In this document: in pieces, positions 12,649-21,429 of the stretch | Numbering within the stretch: the first letter of the stretch is position 1 | Layout: every line of letters starts with the position of its first letter | IMG/VR virus record: IMGVR_UViG_3300025276_000249 | Coordinates: 1 to 21,563 of that record | Length of the DNA stretch: 21,563 nucleotides | Direction: 5' to 3' (one strand) | Source: a virus | Notes under the pieces: generated by a model | The model's database searches: none | The model's input: only the letters and a program-made list of their open reading frames with translations | Told to the model about the DNA's origin: nothing | Program-made: the position numbers and the translations under genes

Positions 12649-14640
12649 ATGGTAAACCTTGATGAATCAGCTGAACAAGCAAGAGCTCTAAAAGAAGAAT
12701 TTGTACTTTTAGAATCAGCATTAACTTCTATAGGGAGTTCAATAAAAGCTGATTTATTAGTAAATTTAGGGTTGGTTAATGAAGAATCTAAAGATTTAGT
12801 TAGAAGTGTTGGTAAAGATATTGGTACTGCTATTTCTAATTCAACTAAACTTCTTGACACACAAGAAGCTCTAATTAAAAAGATTAATAAAGGGGTTAAT
12901 GTTGAAAAAGAACTTCAAAAGGAAATTACAAAAGTTCAGAAAAATAAAACAGCTATACAAAGAAAACTTAGTGTTTTAAAATTAGAAGGTGTTACATTAG
13001 ATGAAGAAGAAGTAAAAGCTTTAGAAGAACAATTAGGTATACAAGAAGATATCCTTAATGAAATGGGAGCCCAAAATGCAGAAATGCAAAAAAGCAAATC
13101 CTTAACTTCTTTAGTAGGTGATTCTCTTGGAAAATTTGCCGATGAATTAGATAAATCTGGTACCCTATCTAAACTATTAAAAGGTAATTTTGCAGAAGTT
13201 CTATCTGTATCTAGAATGGGTGAACTAGCCATGCTAGCTATTGCATCTGCTATTCTCGCAGGTAGTAAAAATATGGCAATGCTATCCCAGGAAACGGGAA
13301 TGTCAAAAGACCAGGCTCTAGCCCTATCTAAATCATTAAATCAAACTGCTATTGATTCTGAAAATGTGGCTTTTACTGGCGCAAAAGCACATAAAGCATT
13401 TAAAGGGTTAACTGAACAAACTGGTCTAACTGCTGAATTTGGGGGTCAAACATTAGAGACCTTCTCTATGTTAACTGGTAAGCTTCATATGGCTGAAGAT
13501 GCTGCATCTTCTTTAACTATGATGGCTAGGATGCAAGGGAAAGAAACTGAACAAATTGTTGCTGATACTGCCGAAACAGCACAAAATATTGCAAATTCGG
13601 CTGGAGTTGGAATTAATTTAAAAGGGGTTTTAAATGATGTTGCTAGTACAAGTAATTCTATAAAAGTATCCTTAGGATCTAACCCTGAAGCATTAGCAGA
13701 AGCAGCAGCAAATGCCGCCTTATTAGGTACTAATCTATCAGGAGTTGATGCAATAGCAAGTAGTTTATTAGATTTTGAACAATCTATAAAAAATGAATTA
13801 GCAGCTGAAATGTTGTTAGGAAAAGATCTTAATTTTGAAAAAGCAAGACAATTAGCTTTAAATAATGATTTAGTAGGGTTATCTGAAGAATTATTAAATA
13901 ATGAAGAATTAACTAATACCTTTGCAACTGGAAACAGAATGCAACAAGAAGCAGCAGCAGCTGCTATAGGGATGAGTAGAGATGCTATGGCCGATCTGGT
14001 GATGAAGCAACAAATGAACAATCTATCAGCACAAGAATTTAACGCTATAAATGGTGAGGGTGCTTACGAACAAATGCAAGCAGTTTCAGCTCAAGAAAAA
14101 TTGCAGTTATCTATGGAGAAAATGAAAGACTCAGTTTCACAAATTGGTTTAGCATTTGCTCCTTTTTTAGATGGTGTAGCTAAAATGGTTTCATATTTAG
14201 CTCAAGCAAAAGGGTTTTTAATACTTATGGGTGGTATATTAGCAGGTTTAGCTGCTAGACAAGCTATTTTGGCAGCAATATCATTAAAAAAAGCCATATT
14301 TGAAATATATGCAAATAATTCAAAATTGGGTCCTATAGGTATAGCAGCCGCTACAATAGGAGTTGGTACCATGATGGCTATAGCAAATACAGAAACAGCT
14401 GATGATATGATCGCTCCTCCAGGATATGGAGATAGAATTTTATCTTCACCAAAGGGGTCAATTGCATTAAATAATCAAGATACTGTAGTAGCAGGAACCA
14501 ATTTAGGTGGTGGGGGAGGTAATAGTATGAATGAAACAAACGCCTTATTAAACCAAATACTTAACAAACAAGGTACAGTAAAAATGAACGCTACTAGTGT
14601 TGGTACAGCATTTAGTGTAAATTCACGACAAATACAATAA
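12649..14640 (+). CDS. Tail tape measure protein
   Basis: The 663-residue protein is long, almost entirely helical and Ala/Leu/Lys/Glu-rich, with a coiled-coil N-terminal third (~50-145). A hydrophobic stretch at 189-205 and two at 522-547 and 560-579 resemble the membrane-active segments of tape measure proteins. The C-terminus has IAPPGYGDRILSSPKGSIAL and a Gly-rich linker (619-624), typical of tape measure tails that attach to the tube terminator or baseplate. Met/Gln/Ala-rich helices in the middle (GMSKDQALALSKSLNQ; GMSRDAMADLVMKQQM) look like imperfect repeats. By the usual ~1.5 angstrom per residue rule, the tail would be near 100 nm long. It follows the chaperone-like pair and has its own late promoter motif. 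It is functionally equivalent to T4 gp29, but no specific gp29 similarity is claimed. Confidence 0.87.
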   Translation: MVNLDESAEQARALKEEFVLLESALTSIGSSIKADLLVNLGLVNEESKDLVRSVGKDIGTAISNSTKLLDTQEALIKKINKGVNVEKELQKEITKVQKNKTAIQRKLSVLKLEGVTLDEEEVKALEEQLGIQEDILNEMGAQNAEMQKSKSLTSLVGDSLGKFADELDKSGTLSKLLKGNFAEVLSVSRMGELAMLAIASAILAGSKNMAMLSQETGMSKDQALALSKSLNQTAIDSENVAFTGAKAHKAFKGLTEQTGLTAEFGGQTLETFSMLTGKLHMAEDAASSLTMMARMQGKETEQIVADTAETAQNIANSAGVGINLKGVLNDVASTSNSIKVSLGSNPEALAEAAANAALLGTNLSGVDAIASSLLDFEQSIKNELAAEMLLGKDLNFEKARQLALNNDLVGLSEELLNNEELTNTFATGNRMQQEAAAAAIGMSRDAMADLVMKQQMNNLSAQEFNAINGEGAYEQMQAVSAQEKLQLSMEKMKDSVSQIGLAFAPFLDGVAKMVSYLAQAKGFLILMGGILAGLAARQAILAAISLKKAIFEIYANNSKLGPIGIAAATIGVGTMMAIANTETADDMIAPPGYGDRILSSPKGSIALNNQDTVVAGTNLGGGGGNSMNETNALLNQILNKQGTVKMNATSVGTAFSVNSRQIQ

Positions 14641-14644
14641 TTTA

Positions 14645-14659
14645 ATATTTATAATAAAA
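14645..14659 (+). promoter_or_regulatory. Putative late promoter, copy 9 (baseplate operon)
   Basis: An exact ATATTTATAATAAAA located four bases after the tape measure stop. It starts 23 bases before the ATG at 14668. It is the last late-type copy in the window, so the five genes to 21428 probably share this transcript. Confidence 0.6.
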
Positions 14660-14667
14660 CAATAATT

Positions 14668-14874
14668 ATGGGACTTTTAGACAAATTACAAACACAAGGG
14701 GGTTCAATCTTATCCAATTTAAATGGATCAACACCTTCAACACCAGAATTTTCAACATCTACATTACATGACACATATTCAGTAGATGGTTCTCCAAAAC
14801 TTAATGGCAAACCCGCTCCATCTAATTTAGATTCTGGTGACCCAGTAAAATACTTAGATAATCTACCTAGATAA
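14668..14874 (+). CDS. Small virion-associated protein, MGLLD N-terminus, function unknown
   Basis: This 68-residue protein is rich in Ser, Pro, Asn and Leu and probably largely unstructured. Its first five residues MGLLD are identical to those of the next gene, six bases downstream. The closing SNLDSGDPVKYLDNLPR looks like a conserved tail segment. It has no catalytic motif, signal or membrane segment. As first gene of the baseplate operon it may be a minor baseplate or tape-measure-associated protein. The start is fixed by the promoter motif 23 bases upstream. Confidence 0.75.
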   Translation: MGLLDKLQTQGGSILSNLNGSTPSTPEFSTSTLHDTYSVDGSPKLNGKPAPSNLDSGDPVKYLDNLPR

Positions 14875-14880
14875 TAAAAT

Positions 14881-16776
14881 ATGGGGCTTTTAGATTTAAC
14901 AACTGACCTTAAATCATTAAGGTATGGACGAGACCGTATAGGTGGTGGTGATAGTAGAGAACCTTTTATCACTAAATCCATTGACAGTACTCCTGGAGAT
15001 ACTGGTGGTCCTGATTTTCTTTTAAGAGCAAATACTTTACAGCATGTAGGAGATGACTTATCTAGAATGGGTCAATTTTTAATATCCCCTAAAGGGTTAC
15101 AATTTGCAGCAAAACAAAATATTTTATCTCGTACTTCGGTAAAAATCCAATCAAGTTCAGACACATCTTTTAACCCCATAAATGATGGGGTGTATTTACC
15201 TACCTCAACTCTAGCCCAATTAGCAGTAGGATCTGCAGGTTCACATTTATTAAAACAAGGGTTAAATCCCTTTAAAAATACTTCACAATCTGGTGCTAAT
15301 ACAGGCATTGGGTTACTAGATGATATATTAAATGCTGAGCTTCCTTTAGAACAACCTATATATGTAAATAGAGTTAATAAAGCGCAATCACCTTCAACAA
15401 ATAGACTAGTAAATTTAGTTGGGGCTAAAATAGGAGTAGCACAAACCAATTCTAATAATTCTATTGACACCTTTTTAAGTTCTTTAACTGGAGGGGGTAT
15501 AAAAGGGTTTGGTGCTGGTTTACTTAATAACTTATTTGGTAAAAATAGTAATAGTGGGTTAGGAATAAATGACAACCAACAAGAAATATTAAGATATAAC
15601 GGAGGCCCAGGTTCTATTTTAGGAGTAGGTCAAACTACTATAAAAAGAGCTACTAATACTCAAGATCATAGTACACCTGGAAGTTATTTACTAAACTATT
15701 CTACCATAACAGGCAAAACAGGTGACGGTGTTTACAGCACCTCAACCCCAAAGGGTATAACGATGGTCGATTTTAGATCCGATTTACTTGGTGCCCAAAA
15801 AGAGGGTATATATAAGGATGTTTTATCAACTTCTTTAACTTATACTGAACCAAAACAAACTTTAGGGGGAAGAGTTAATATGGGTGATCCTGGTAGAAAA
15901 GGAAGAAATCTTATTAATTATACTATTGGAGTACAAGAAGGTGGTAAATCAACAGGCCCCTTAGATAAAATTAATGCTTTACCTTTATATCAACAACCAC
16001 AAATGATAACTGATACATCAGTTATTAATGATTTAGTTAAATTTAGAATTGGTATACTAGATAATAATAGTACACAAAATAATAAAACTTATATTCATTT
16101 TAGATCATTTATAGATTCATTCTCCGATAATTATAGTGCAAATTGGGGTAGTGAAAAGTTTATGGGAAGAGGAGAAAAGTTTTATAGATATGGGGGGTTT
16201 GATAGAACAATAAGTATGGCTTGGACGGTTGCAGCTTTATCTATTGATGAATTAATTCCTATGTACCAAAAATTAAATTTTTTAGCTTCAAGTTTAGCAC
16301 CTGATTATAGCCCTCAAGGATATATGCAGGGGAATATTGCATATTTAACTATGGGTGGGTATTGTTATGAACAACCAGGAATAATCACGAGTATGAATAT
16401 TTCTCCAATGAAAGAATCTCCATACGAAACCAATTTAGATAGTGCAACAGGTAAAGGAGATGGAGGTAAAAAAACAAAAGAATTAGCAATGTATGTAAAT
16501 GTTACAGGGTTTAATTTTATTCCCCTTCATAATTTTGTCCCAAGAATACAAAAGAATACATACTTTGGTGAAGACGTTGAAGGAGCAGGTGGTGGTAAAT
16601 ATATTTCTAAATTTGGTAAAGAAAGATTTATATCATTAAAAAATGCAGTAAATAATAATTATGCATCAAATAATTTTACAAGACCGGCCCCTAAAGAAAA
16701 TCAAGAAAAAACAGATCCAACTCCTAATAATACAGAAAAATCCCAAGGAACAAACACATCAAATCCATTTTCTTAA
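14881..16776 (+). CDS. Baseplate-region virion structural protein
   Basis: This 631-residue protein has a structured N-terminal segment (about 40-130: DFLLRANTLQHVGDDLSRMG, LISPKGLQFAAKQNILSRTS, PTSTLAQLAVGSAGSHLLKQ) that recurs in structural proteins of marine phages. A long Gly/Ser/Asn-rich middle follows. The conserved C-terminal block at about 385-520 contains VKFRIGILDN, YIHFRSFIDSFSDNYSANWG, FMGRGEKFYRYGGFDRTISM, LIPMYQKLNFLASSLAPDYS and QPGIITSMNIS. That block resembles tube-like or baseplate-tube-junction proteins (gp48/gp54 role in T4), but the match is by pattern and position only. The last ~45 residues are Pro/Asn/Thr-rich and disordered-looking. No enzymatic motif is seen. It shares MGLLD with the preceding small gene and lies between tape measure and gp53-like genes, which supports a baseplate role. 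Confidence 0.75.
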   Translation: MGLLDLTTDLKSLRYGRDRIGGGDSREPFITKSIDSTPGDTGGPDFLLRANTLQHVGDDLSRMGQFLISPKGLQFAAKQNILSRTSVKIQSSSDTSFNPINDGVYLPTSTLAQLAVGSAGSHLLKQGLNPFKNTSQSGANTGIGLLDDILNAELPLEQPIYVNRVNKAQSPSTNRLVNLVGAKIGVAQTNSNNSIDTFLSSLTGGGIKGFGAGLLNNLFGKNSNSGLGINDNQQEILRYNGGPGSILGVGQTTIKRATNTQDHSTPGSYLLNYSTITGKTGDGVYSTSTPKGITMVDFRSDLLGAQKEGIYKDVLSTSLTYTEPKQTLGGRVNMGDPGRKGRNLINYTIGVQEGGKSTGPLDKINALPLYQQPQMITDTSVINDLVKFRIGILDNNSTQNNKTYIHFRSFIDSFSDNYSANWGSEKFMGRGEKFYRYGGFDRTISMAWTVAALSIDELIPMYQKLNFLASSLAPDYSPQGYMQGNIAYLTMGGYCYEQPGIITSMNISPMKESPYETNLDSATGKGDGGKKTKELAMYVNVTGFNFIPLHNFVPRIQKNTYFGEDVEGAGGGKYISKFGKERFISLKNAVNNNYASNNFTRPAPKENQEKTDPTPNNTEKSQGTNTSNPFS

Positions 16777-16785
16777 TAAAAAGTA

Positions 16786-17088
16786 ATGAGCAGATACAAC
16801 ACAACAAACCAATACAGAAATACTCAAAGACGTCCTTATTATGGTTCAACAAAATATCCTGTTGTGCCTTTAAGTTCTAGTGATATATATGTTATTACTC
16901 AGGAAGATGACAGGTTTGATCAATTAGCTCAACAGTATTATGGGGATTCTAAATTATGGTGGGTTATAGCATGTTCTAACCCAAATTTAAAACAAAATTC
17001 ATATTTTCCACCTGTGGGAATTCAAATAAGAATCCCAACAGATATTGCTCAAGTAATAAATCAACAGGAATTAATAAATGCAAGATAG
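16786..17088 (+). CDS. Baseplate wedge-like protein with LysM-type fold (gp53-like)
   Basis: This 100-residue protein has a compact segment at 33-84, DIYVITQEDDRFDQLAQQYY followed by GDSKLWWVIACSNPN and ...VGIQIRIP. The pattern 'D-R-x-D-x-L-A-x-x-Y-Y-G-(D)-x-x-L-W-W-V-I-A-x-x-N' is shared by T4 gp53-type wedge proteins and by LysM-like tail proteins (P2 gpX). In those proteins the domain is structural in the baseplate rather than peptidoglycan-binding. The N-terminal 30 residues are basic and Tyr/Asn/Arg-rich. The gene begins nine bases after the upstream stop without a promoter motif, and the next gene starts two bases after its own TAG. It is thus an internal gene of the baseplate operon. 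Confidence 0.82.
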   Translation: MSRYNTTNQYRNTQRRPYYGSTKYPVVPLSSSDIYVITQEDDRFDQLAQQYYGDSKLWWVIACSNPNLKQNSYFPPVGIQIRIPTDIAQVINQQELINAR

Positions 17089-17090
17089 TT

Positions 17091-20000
17091 ATGACAGGAA
17101 ATTTAATTGGAGAAAATTTTGACCCTTATGTCTTTGAACAAATTAACCAAAGACAATTACTTTATGGTAGAGGCTATGAGGGTGGGGCATCTACAAATAT
17201 AACAACAAACGAACTTTCCTTAATAAATAATAATAGTTCTTTTTTAAAACTAGCATCTGGGGTTAACATTTTTCAATCCCAACCTGAAGTAACAAAAAGT
17301 GATGAAGTTGAAGGTCTCCAAAATGAGAATGTACCTATTGTGGGTCCAATAGAGTTTTCACCCACAGAATTATTTTCCACAGCCCCAACCCCACAACTAA
17401 CACAAACGGATGAAACGGCAGTTAAAAACAACAATAAATTAATAGATGATATCAATGATCAGATAAAAAAAAATAATGCTAACCAATTAAAGGGGGCATT
17501 AAATAAACTAAAGAATTTAGGGTTTAGCCCTAAAGAAATAGAATCCTTTAGAAATGGTAATGCTTTAGCTAAAAGCGCTGTTTTATTTAATGGTTTATCT
17601 TCTCTATCCGGTACTACACTAAAACAAAGAGAGGGTATTGCAGAAAGTTTAAACGTATGGAATTCTTCAAGTGTTTATGGTTTAGGGGGTAATAAATTTG
17701 GAAAACAACCAATGCCTGGATTAATTTCTGCCGATATAAAATGTATAAATAGGGGTTCTATAAGAAGTGCTAATATAAAAATTAAGGCATATAACCAATT
17801 CCAATTTAATTTGTTAGAATTACTTTATATGAGGTTAGGGTATACTATGTTATTGGAGTGGGGTCATGTAAATTATTTAGATCAAAAAGGGAAAAAACAA
17901 ACTATAGGTACAACTTTAACAGAAAAATCATTTTTTAATAATGAAGACAAAGACCAAAGAGAGGTATTAGATGAAATACAAGACCAAAGAATAAAATATC
18001 AAGGAAATGTTGACGCTTTTTTTGGAAGGGTTACTAACTTTAGTTGGAAATTTTCTTCTGATGGTACTTATGATATTGATTTAGAATTATATACCTTGGG
18101 GGATGTAGTTGAATCTTTAACAGTTAATGTTCCTGTATCAACTCCATCATCTACTGGTGAGAATGCTTTAAAAGTTGTAGGTAATTATACTATACTAGAT
18201 AAATGGATGGATAGTTATATTGCAACATATGGGGAAAATGCTGTATCTGGTGGGGGTAAATACATAAATATTCCTTCTATTAACTACGCTCCGGGAGGAC
18301 GTGTTTATAAACAATTAGAAGGGTGGGACAAAGATAATAAGTATTATTGTACTTTTAAAGAATTACTATCAAAAATAGTAGAACATTGTATTCCATTAGT
18401 TGTGGGAAAAACAACTTATCCCATGGTTAACTTTGATTTAGGTGAAAATCTTAATATAGTAAGTGCTCAACCTAATCAAATCTCATTTGACTTAGAAAAA
18501 GTTTTCATCAAACCCGATTTATATATCCCTAATCTTACACCTTTAGCAACTTTAAAACAAGATTATTTAAAAACATATTTTGTAAAAGATAAAGATAATG
18601 ATAATGATTTATATTATGGTCAAATAATGAATTTATATCTTAATTTTAAATTTATAAAATCATCACTTATAAAAAATATAGATTCTGATGGGAATTTAGG
18701 CCTTTATAATTTTTTAGTTAGTATATGTGATGGTATAAACTCTTCTTTAGGAGATGTTAATAAAATCCAACCCATTATAAAAGATGGAAATACTATAGTA
18801 ATTATAGATCAAGTTCAACCTAAAGGTAATTCCACTATTATAAAAAAACTAATCCCTACAGTTGAACAACCAAAATCATATCCTTTGGAGTTATATGGGT
18901 TTAATGGTAATAAATCAAACTTTATTTTTGACTTTTCTTTCGAAAGTAAAATTGATTCTAAATTATCAACTTCCCTAGCTATTGGTGCTACTGCAGGTAA
19001 TTCTCAAACATCATTAACTGATGGTACTGCTTTTTCTACCTGGAATACTGGACTACAAGATAGGTTTTCAAAACAAATCATTCCGGCCTCAAATACAATT
19101 GATGAAGCCGCTTTAATTGAAGCTGAAAAAAAAGAAACAGATATAAAACTTGAAGAATTATGGGCAGGAGATAATACCTTCGGACATTTTGATTGGTTTG
19201 GTGATGATACCCGATCAGGAACAATAGGAAGATTTTCATTTAAAAGACTCACCCTCCCAGAATTTAAAACAAAATACACCCAATTTATAAACCAAAATCC
19301 AATTCTACAAACAAAAGAAGATTTTGAATCAGCACCTAAGGGACTAAACTATGCCTCTTTGCTAGCAAAAAATATTGGTGGTACATTAGCCCAAGGTATA
19401 GCTTATAACGAAAATGATGCTACTTATTTAAATATTGTAGATAAAAATAATTATTCCCAATTAAAACAATATTTTAAAAGTTATATCCAACAAAGAGATG
19501 AAAAGATATATAGAATAACAAATACTGCTTCTCAAAGAGAAGGTTTTATACCACTTTCATTAAATATAACCTTATTAGGTTTATCTGGTATAAAAATATA
19601 TCAAAAACTTCCTATAGTTACTAAGTTTCTCCCAAGCCAATATTTTACAAAAGAACAAGATACTCTTAATTTTATAATACAAAACGTAGACCATAGTATA
19701 TCTAATAATAAATGGGAAACTAAAATTTCCACCTTAAGTATACCACCATCAGCAACAACAAATGTAAATATAATAGATGATACTTTATTCTCATTTTTAG
19801 GAGTAGATGGTCCCAATAGTTTCGATTCTTACGTTAAAGCAACAGCTTGGAGTGCTTGTTTTATTTCATATTTAGCATCTTCAAATAATGTACGCTTCCC
19901 AGTTTTTGCGGCACATTGGCAATATTGTCAATCTATTAGGGCCGGAAATGAAGGTTGGACTTCTTTTGATCCTAGAGAAGCATCACCTTCTTCAACTTAT

Positions 20001-20552
20001 AGTGCTAAAAAAAGACAACTTTCCAGTCGGACTGAAAATAATAAAGATACAGTGTATGGTGATAACTCATATAAATCTGTCCAAATAGGTGATATAATTG
20101 TTAAAAATAGAGAAGGCAATAATTTAAAATATTCAACTGAGCAATTTAGTGGTGCAACACACGGAGACATAGTAACAGAAATAAATGAAGATACAATTGC
20201 AGTAATAGGAGGAAATGTAAGTGATACAGTAAAGAAAGAATATTATACTATTACAAAAGATCCTATTGGAACAGATGAAAGATTCATAACCATATCAACT
20301 AATGGAGCAATTAAAATTACTGGGGAGGCAAAACAAGAACTGGTATTTATTGCTCTAAGATGTGACGACCAATCTAAGGCCTTATTAATGGTAGAACAAG
20401 CTAAAAAGGAATTAGCACTTTGGAGTAGTAAAGGATGGAAAGATGATAACCCAGAATCATTTACAACTTTAACAAAATATTATGATGCTGCTAATCTATT
20501 CTATCCTACAGAAGGAATTCCTGCATCAACTAACCAATCAACTACTTCCTAA
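17091..20552 (+). CDS. Large baseplate hub protein (gp27-like) with C-terminal DUF2272-like domain
   Basis: At 1153 residues this is the largest protein here. The N-terminal ~200 residues are polar and low in complexity. Residues ~209-345 hold a hub-like domain: PGLISADIKCINRGSIRSAN, IKIKAYNQFQFNLLELLYMR, LGYTMLLEWGH, then FFGRVTNFSWKFSSDGTYDI and LELYTLGDVVESL, the last part recalling phage D/gp27-type hub proteins. The middle is beta-rich. From about 905 the sequence resembles DUF2272, a papain-like/NlpC-related domain found in phage tails: VKATAWSACFISYLASSNNV (W920, C923), FPVFAAHWQY (H942), VQIGDIIV, THGDIVTEI (H1024, D1026) and AVIGGNVSDTV (1037-1047). The Cys is displaced from the usual W-C-A-x-F position, so hydrolase activity is uncertain. 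The domain may help penetrate peptidoglycan, as the lysozyme domain of T4 gp5 does. The gene lies in the baseplate operon with two-base and three-base gaps on either side. Confidence 0.8.
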   Translation: MTGNLIGENFDPYVFEQINQRQLLYGRGYEGGASTNITTNELSLINNNSSFLKLASGVNIFQSQPEVTKSDEVEGLQNENVPIVGPIEFSPTELFSTAPTPQLTQTDETAVKNNNKLIDDINDQIKKNNANQLKGALNKLKNLGFSPKEIESFRNGNALAKSAVLFNGLSSLSGTTLKQREGIAESLNVWNSSSVYGLGGNKFGKQPMPGLISADIKCINRGSIRSANIKIKAYNQFQFNLLELLYMRLGYTMLLEWGHVNYLDQKGKKQTIGTTLTEKSFFNNEDKDQREVLDEIQDQRIKYQGNVDAFFGRVTNFSWKFSSDGTYDIDLELYTLGDVVESLTVNVPVSTPSSTGENALKVVGNYTILDKWMDSYIATYGENAVSGGGKYINIPSINYAPGGRVYKQLEGWDKDNKYYCTFKELLSKIVEHCIPLVVGKTTYPMVNFDLGENLNIVSAQPNQISFDLEKVFIKPDLYIPNLTPLATLKQDYLKTYFVKDKDNDNDLYYGQIMNLYLNFKFIKSSLIKNIDSDGNLGLYNFLVSICDGINSSLGDVNKIQPIIKDGNTIVIIDQVQPKGNSTIIKKLIPTVEQPKSYPLELYGFNGNKSNFIFDFSFESKIDSKLSTSLAIGATAGNSQTSLTDGTAFSTWNTGLQDRFSKQIIPASNTIDEAALIEAEKKETDIKLEELWAGDNTFGHFDWFGDDTRSGTIGRFSFKRLTLPEFKTKYTQFINQNPILQTKEDFESAPKGLNYASLLAKNIGGTLAQGIAYNENDATYLNIVDKNNYSQLKQYFKSYIQQRDEKIYRITNTASQREGFIPLSLNITLLGLSGIKIYQKLPIVTKFLPSQYFTKEQDTLNFIIQNVDHSISNNKWETKISTLSIPPSATTNVNIIDDTLFSFLGVDGPNSFDSYVKATAWSACFISYLASSNNVRFPVFAAHWQYCQSIRAGNEGWTSFDPREASPSSTYSAKKRQLSSRTENNKDTVYGDNSYKSVQIGDIIVKNREGNNLKYSTEQFSGATHGDIVTEINEDTIAVIGGNVSDTVKKEYYTITKDPIGTDERFITISTNGAIKITGEAKQELVFIALRCDDQSKALLMVEQAKKELALWSSKGWKDDNPESFTTLTKYYDAANLFYPTEGIPASTNQSTTS

Positions 20553-20555
20553 TAT

Positions 20556-21428
20556 ATGTACTACCCAAAAACACAAATATCTACAGGATTATATACTAAT
20601 GGAGGAGAACTTTCTTTTGTAAATTCTCCAACTACTTATCAAGGGTATTATTACCAAACATCAAACGGAAGGTATTTTTCGAATAAAACTCCGGATGATA
20701 CTCCAACAATAGAATTATTTGCACAATCTGGAAATTCAAACTCTACTAGTTCTATGTTTCCAGAACAGATTAATAATAATAATCCATCCAATAAGCAAAA
20801 TTATTATCTTATTAAAGGTATATATTCTGTTTTACCCTTACCTCAAAATACAGCACCATCACCTCCTATATCATTAAGCCCCCTACCTACAGAAGAGGAT
20901 TACCAGTTAGGGGAATTTAAAAGATATTTTGCTTATAAATTTTCATCATATAAAACAGTAGAAATAGATGAATTCCAATATAACCAGTACCAAAACGAAG
21001 ACCCAAGTGTCCAATTTGAATTATATACTACAACTCAACTTACTTGGTTATTAAAAGGAAATAAAGAGAAAGTATCTAAAACTAACTATAACTTAGTTAA
21101 ACTTAATGAATCCAACAACAATTTACCTTACTTTTATAAATATTTTCAAGGTAAATATGATAAATACTTCCAATATAATGTAAATGAAAATTTATATAGT
21201 AATGGAAAAACAATTAAAAACTCAAAAACCGGAAAACCATATGTAGGTTATTATCACATACACCCAACTAAGGGACCAATGGTAGGAAGACAGCATATTA
21301 TGGAAGCTCATGATTATTTGGAGTTTGTAACAACAGGTTCAACATTAAACCCCTTACCACCAACAACCCAATCTGGTTCATATGAAGAACCTACTAAGAC
21401 GATCACAAATACATTTGGAGGTTACTAA
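20556..21428 (+). CDS. Baseplate/tail-tip structural protein, function unknown
   Basis: The 290-residue protein is Tyr/Asn/Pro/Ser-rich, with no signal peptide or hydrophobic helix. Recognisable short segments are YYYQTSNGRYFSNKTPDDTP near residue 31 and GYYHIHPTKGPMVGRQHIME followed by AHDYLEF near 231. The HIHP tetrapeptide is at 234-237. This second block occurs, in my recollection, in structural proteins of related marine phages. The His-x-His could bind a metal, as in some phage tail-tip proteins, but only one such motif is present. The gene starts three bases after the hub stop, so it is the last member of the baseplate operon, and is probably a hub-, spike- or fibre-attachment-related virion protein. 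The gap after it carries a different promoter-like element. Confidence 0.72.
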   Translation: MYYPKTQISTGLYTNGGELSFVNSPTTYQGYYYQTSNGRYFSNKTPDDTPTIELFAQSGNSNSTSSMFPEQINNNNPSNKQNYYLIKGIYSVLPLPQNTAPSPPISLSPLPTEEDYQLGEFKRYFAYKFSSYKTVEIDEFQYNQYQNEDPSVQFELYTTTQLTWLLKGNKEKVSKTNYNLVKLNESNNNLPYFYKYFQGKYDKYFQYNVNENLYSNGKTIKNSKTGKPYVGYYHIHPTKGPMVGRQHIMEAHDYLEFVTTGSTLNPLPPTTQSGSYEEPTKTITNTFGGY

Positions 21429-21429
21429 T

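Noticed and set aside
13485-14021. 178-codon open frame on the - strand inside the tape measure gene
   Set aside because: It is antisense to a well-supported gene, with Ser/Ala/Cys-rich low-complexity translation and no start context; it is a shadow of the + strand codon bias.
14649-14981. 110-codon - strand frame across two gene starts
   Set aside because: It runs antisense through the promoter motif and both MGLLD starts; Pro/Ser-rich shadow.
15072-15575. 167-codon - strand frame inside the 631-residue structural gene
   Set aside because: It is fully antisense to a coding region with recognisable conserved segments, and no promoter-like motif serves it.
19888-20088. 66-codon + strand frame nested in the DUF2272-like region
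   Set aside because: It is out of frame within the hub gene, which has clear conserved residues across the same bases.
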